Positions 63,527-64,000 of a stretch of 64,000 bases of DNA are shown here, piece after piece; the first letter of the stretch is position 1, and every line of letters starts with the position of its first letter. This DNA is from Alkalicoccus chagannorensis DSM 18086 (GTDB lineage: Bacteria; Bacillota; Bacilli; Bacillales; Salisediminibacteriaceae), in contig NZ_AUCK01000001.1 in NCBI RefSeq assembly GCF_000429725.1, positions 186,001 to 250,000 on the forward strand. The letters are read 5' to 3'. The notes beneath the pieces were generated by a model that saw nothing but the letters and a program-made list of their open reading frames with translations, did not search any database and had not been told where the DNA came from. The translations under genes and the position numbers were made by a program.

Positions 63527-63562
63527 ACGTCCGCTGCAGGAAACGTGTACTGCAGCGGACGT
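63527..63562. other. 13-bp perfect hairpin
   Basis: ACGTCCGCTGCAG-N10-CTGCAGCGGACGT lies between two - strand genes. There is no T run on either strand, so an operator or RNA-stability element is as likely as a terminator. Confidence 0.5.
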
Positions 63563-63613
63563 GACGAATCCATGACCGGCCTGCACGACTACGGATCATC
63601 CTGCAGGTGTCTT

Positions 63614-64000
63614 TTAGTTGTCGTAGAAAGACGAAGGAATGCCGCCGAACGCGCGCTTATGGTATAGAAGCGGCTCTGTTTCAGCATGGTCTGCGCGCAC
63701 AACTTCGCCAATCAGCATCGTATGATCGCCTGCATCTACCGTTTTATATACGCGGCATTCCAGAAGACCGGAATACCCTGCAATCACCGGCTGGCCCTCT
63801 TCATTCCAATCCCACGTTACCTGGCTGAAACGATCGGTGCCTTTTGTTGCGAAGAGCATACAGACATCGCCCTGATCATGTGCCAGGGTGTGAACAACGA
63901 AGTGTGAGCCTTCTGCAAACATATCGTGGGTCGTCACGCTTTTATCGATCGACCACGAAATAAGCATAGGATCCATCGAGACCGAAGTAAAAGAATTGAC
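63614..64000 (-). CDS. Flavin reductase-like FMN-binding protein (partial)
   Basis: The gene runs off the right edge; 129 C-terminal residues are visible. NSFTSVSMDPMLISWSIDK, GSHFVVHTL, LECRVYKTVDAGDHTMLIGEV and PLLYHKRAFGGI fit the flavin_reduct (DIM6/NTAB) split-barrel family that binds FMN and reduces flavins for partner monooxygenases or acts on small substrates. The substrate cannot be told. Confidence 0.85.
   Translation of the reverse strand, partial: VNSFTSVSMDPMLISWSIDKSVTTHDMFAEGSHFVVHTLAHDQGDVCMLFATKGTDRFSQVTWDWNEEGQPVIAGYSGLLECRVYKTVDAGDHTMLIGEVVRADHAETEPLLYHKRAFGGIPSSFYDN

Noticed and set aside
1-64000. CRISPR arrays or insertion sequences
   Set aside because: No regularly spaced short repeats and no transposase were seen anywhere in the window.

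Overview
The window (about 50% GC by impression) comes from a spore-former-type Bacillaceae chromosome. The gene order hfq / hflX-ynbB-glnA / lexA-yneA-yneB-ynzC-tkt-yneF / ccdC-yneK / citB / yneP-yneQ / yneR / yneT-parE-parC follows the B. subtilis yma-yne region as I remember it, with pieces from elsewhere in that genome (ykuI, cheV, yprAB, ypsA-gpsB-rnpB-ypsC, moaA). Many acidic proteins and an osmoprotectant ABC transporter fit a halophilic or haloalkaliphilic member. I cannot name the species.

Region 1 (1-9.7 kb) is housekeeping: the hfq tail, the GTPase HflX, a PLP lyase-like protein, glutamine synthetase behind a GlnR/TnrA-type box (with no glnR gene next to it), a divergent SOS control region between lexA and yneA-yneB-ynzC, and transketolase.

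Region 2 (9.8-17.7 kb) is the standout: a complete selenium island set into the conserved backbone. It holds mnmH (2-selenouridine tRNA synthase), tRNA-Sec with anticodon UCA, selB, selD, an unpredicted SelW-like gene, a 33-aa membrane peptide and selA. Two genes need UGA recoding: selD (KAG-U-GCK) and the SelW-like protein (C-M-M-U). Both have a hairpin with a GGUC-type loop just after the UGA, as in E. coli SECIS elements. The two divergent promoter regions of the island share an identical 12-mer, CAATTGTGCAGA, overlapping -35 boxes, which suggests common control.

Region 3 (17.8-40.8 kb) has aconitase, two TVP38/DedA-type membrane proteins, a protein with two SpoVK/CbbX-type AAA+ modules, NAD synthetase, a PHP phosphoesterase, a YkuI-like EAL protein, transporters, a PPIase lipoprotein, CheV and several unknowns. 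It ends with a two-gene module of a cobalamin-binding protein carrying the CarH/LitR photoreceptor signature (W-x9-EH and E-x-H-x-x-G) overlapping an RsbR-like STAS protein, then a polysaccharide deacetylase whose ribosome-binding site leads into an in-frame UGA followed by another GGUC-loop hairpin.

Region 4 (41-57 kb) holds mrfA-mrfB (yprA-yprB) coupled to a cNMP/CBS/DUF294 protein and a DnaQ-type exonuclease, ypsA-gpsB-RNase HI-like, RNase P RNA, an rRNA methyltransferase, moaA, an M32 carboxypeptidase, the osmoprotectant ABC transporter with a fused permease/binding protein, a universal stress protein and a CoA-binding protein. Region 5 (57.5-64 kb) has parE-parC, a degenerate tyrosine recombinase, a ribbon-helix-helix-like protein and the end of a flavin reductase gene. 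A dispersed intergenic repeat (four copies) and a roughly 260-bp cloverleaf-like element recur between genes. I saw no CRISPR array, IS element or prophage.
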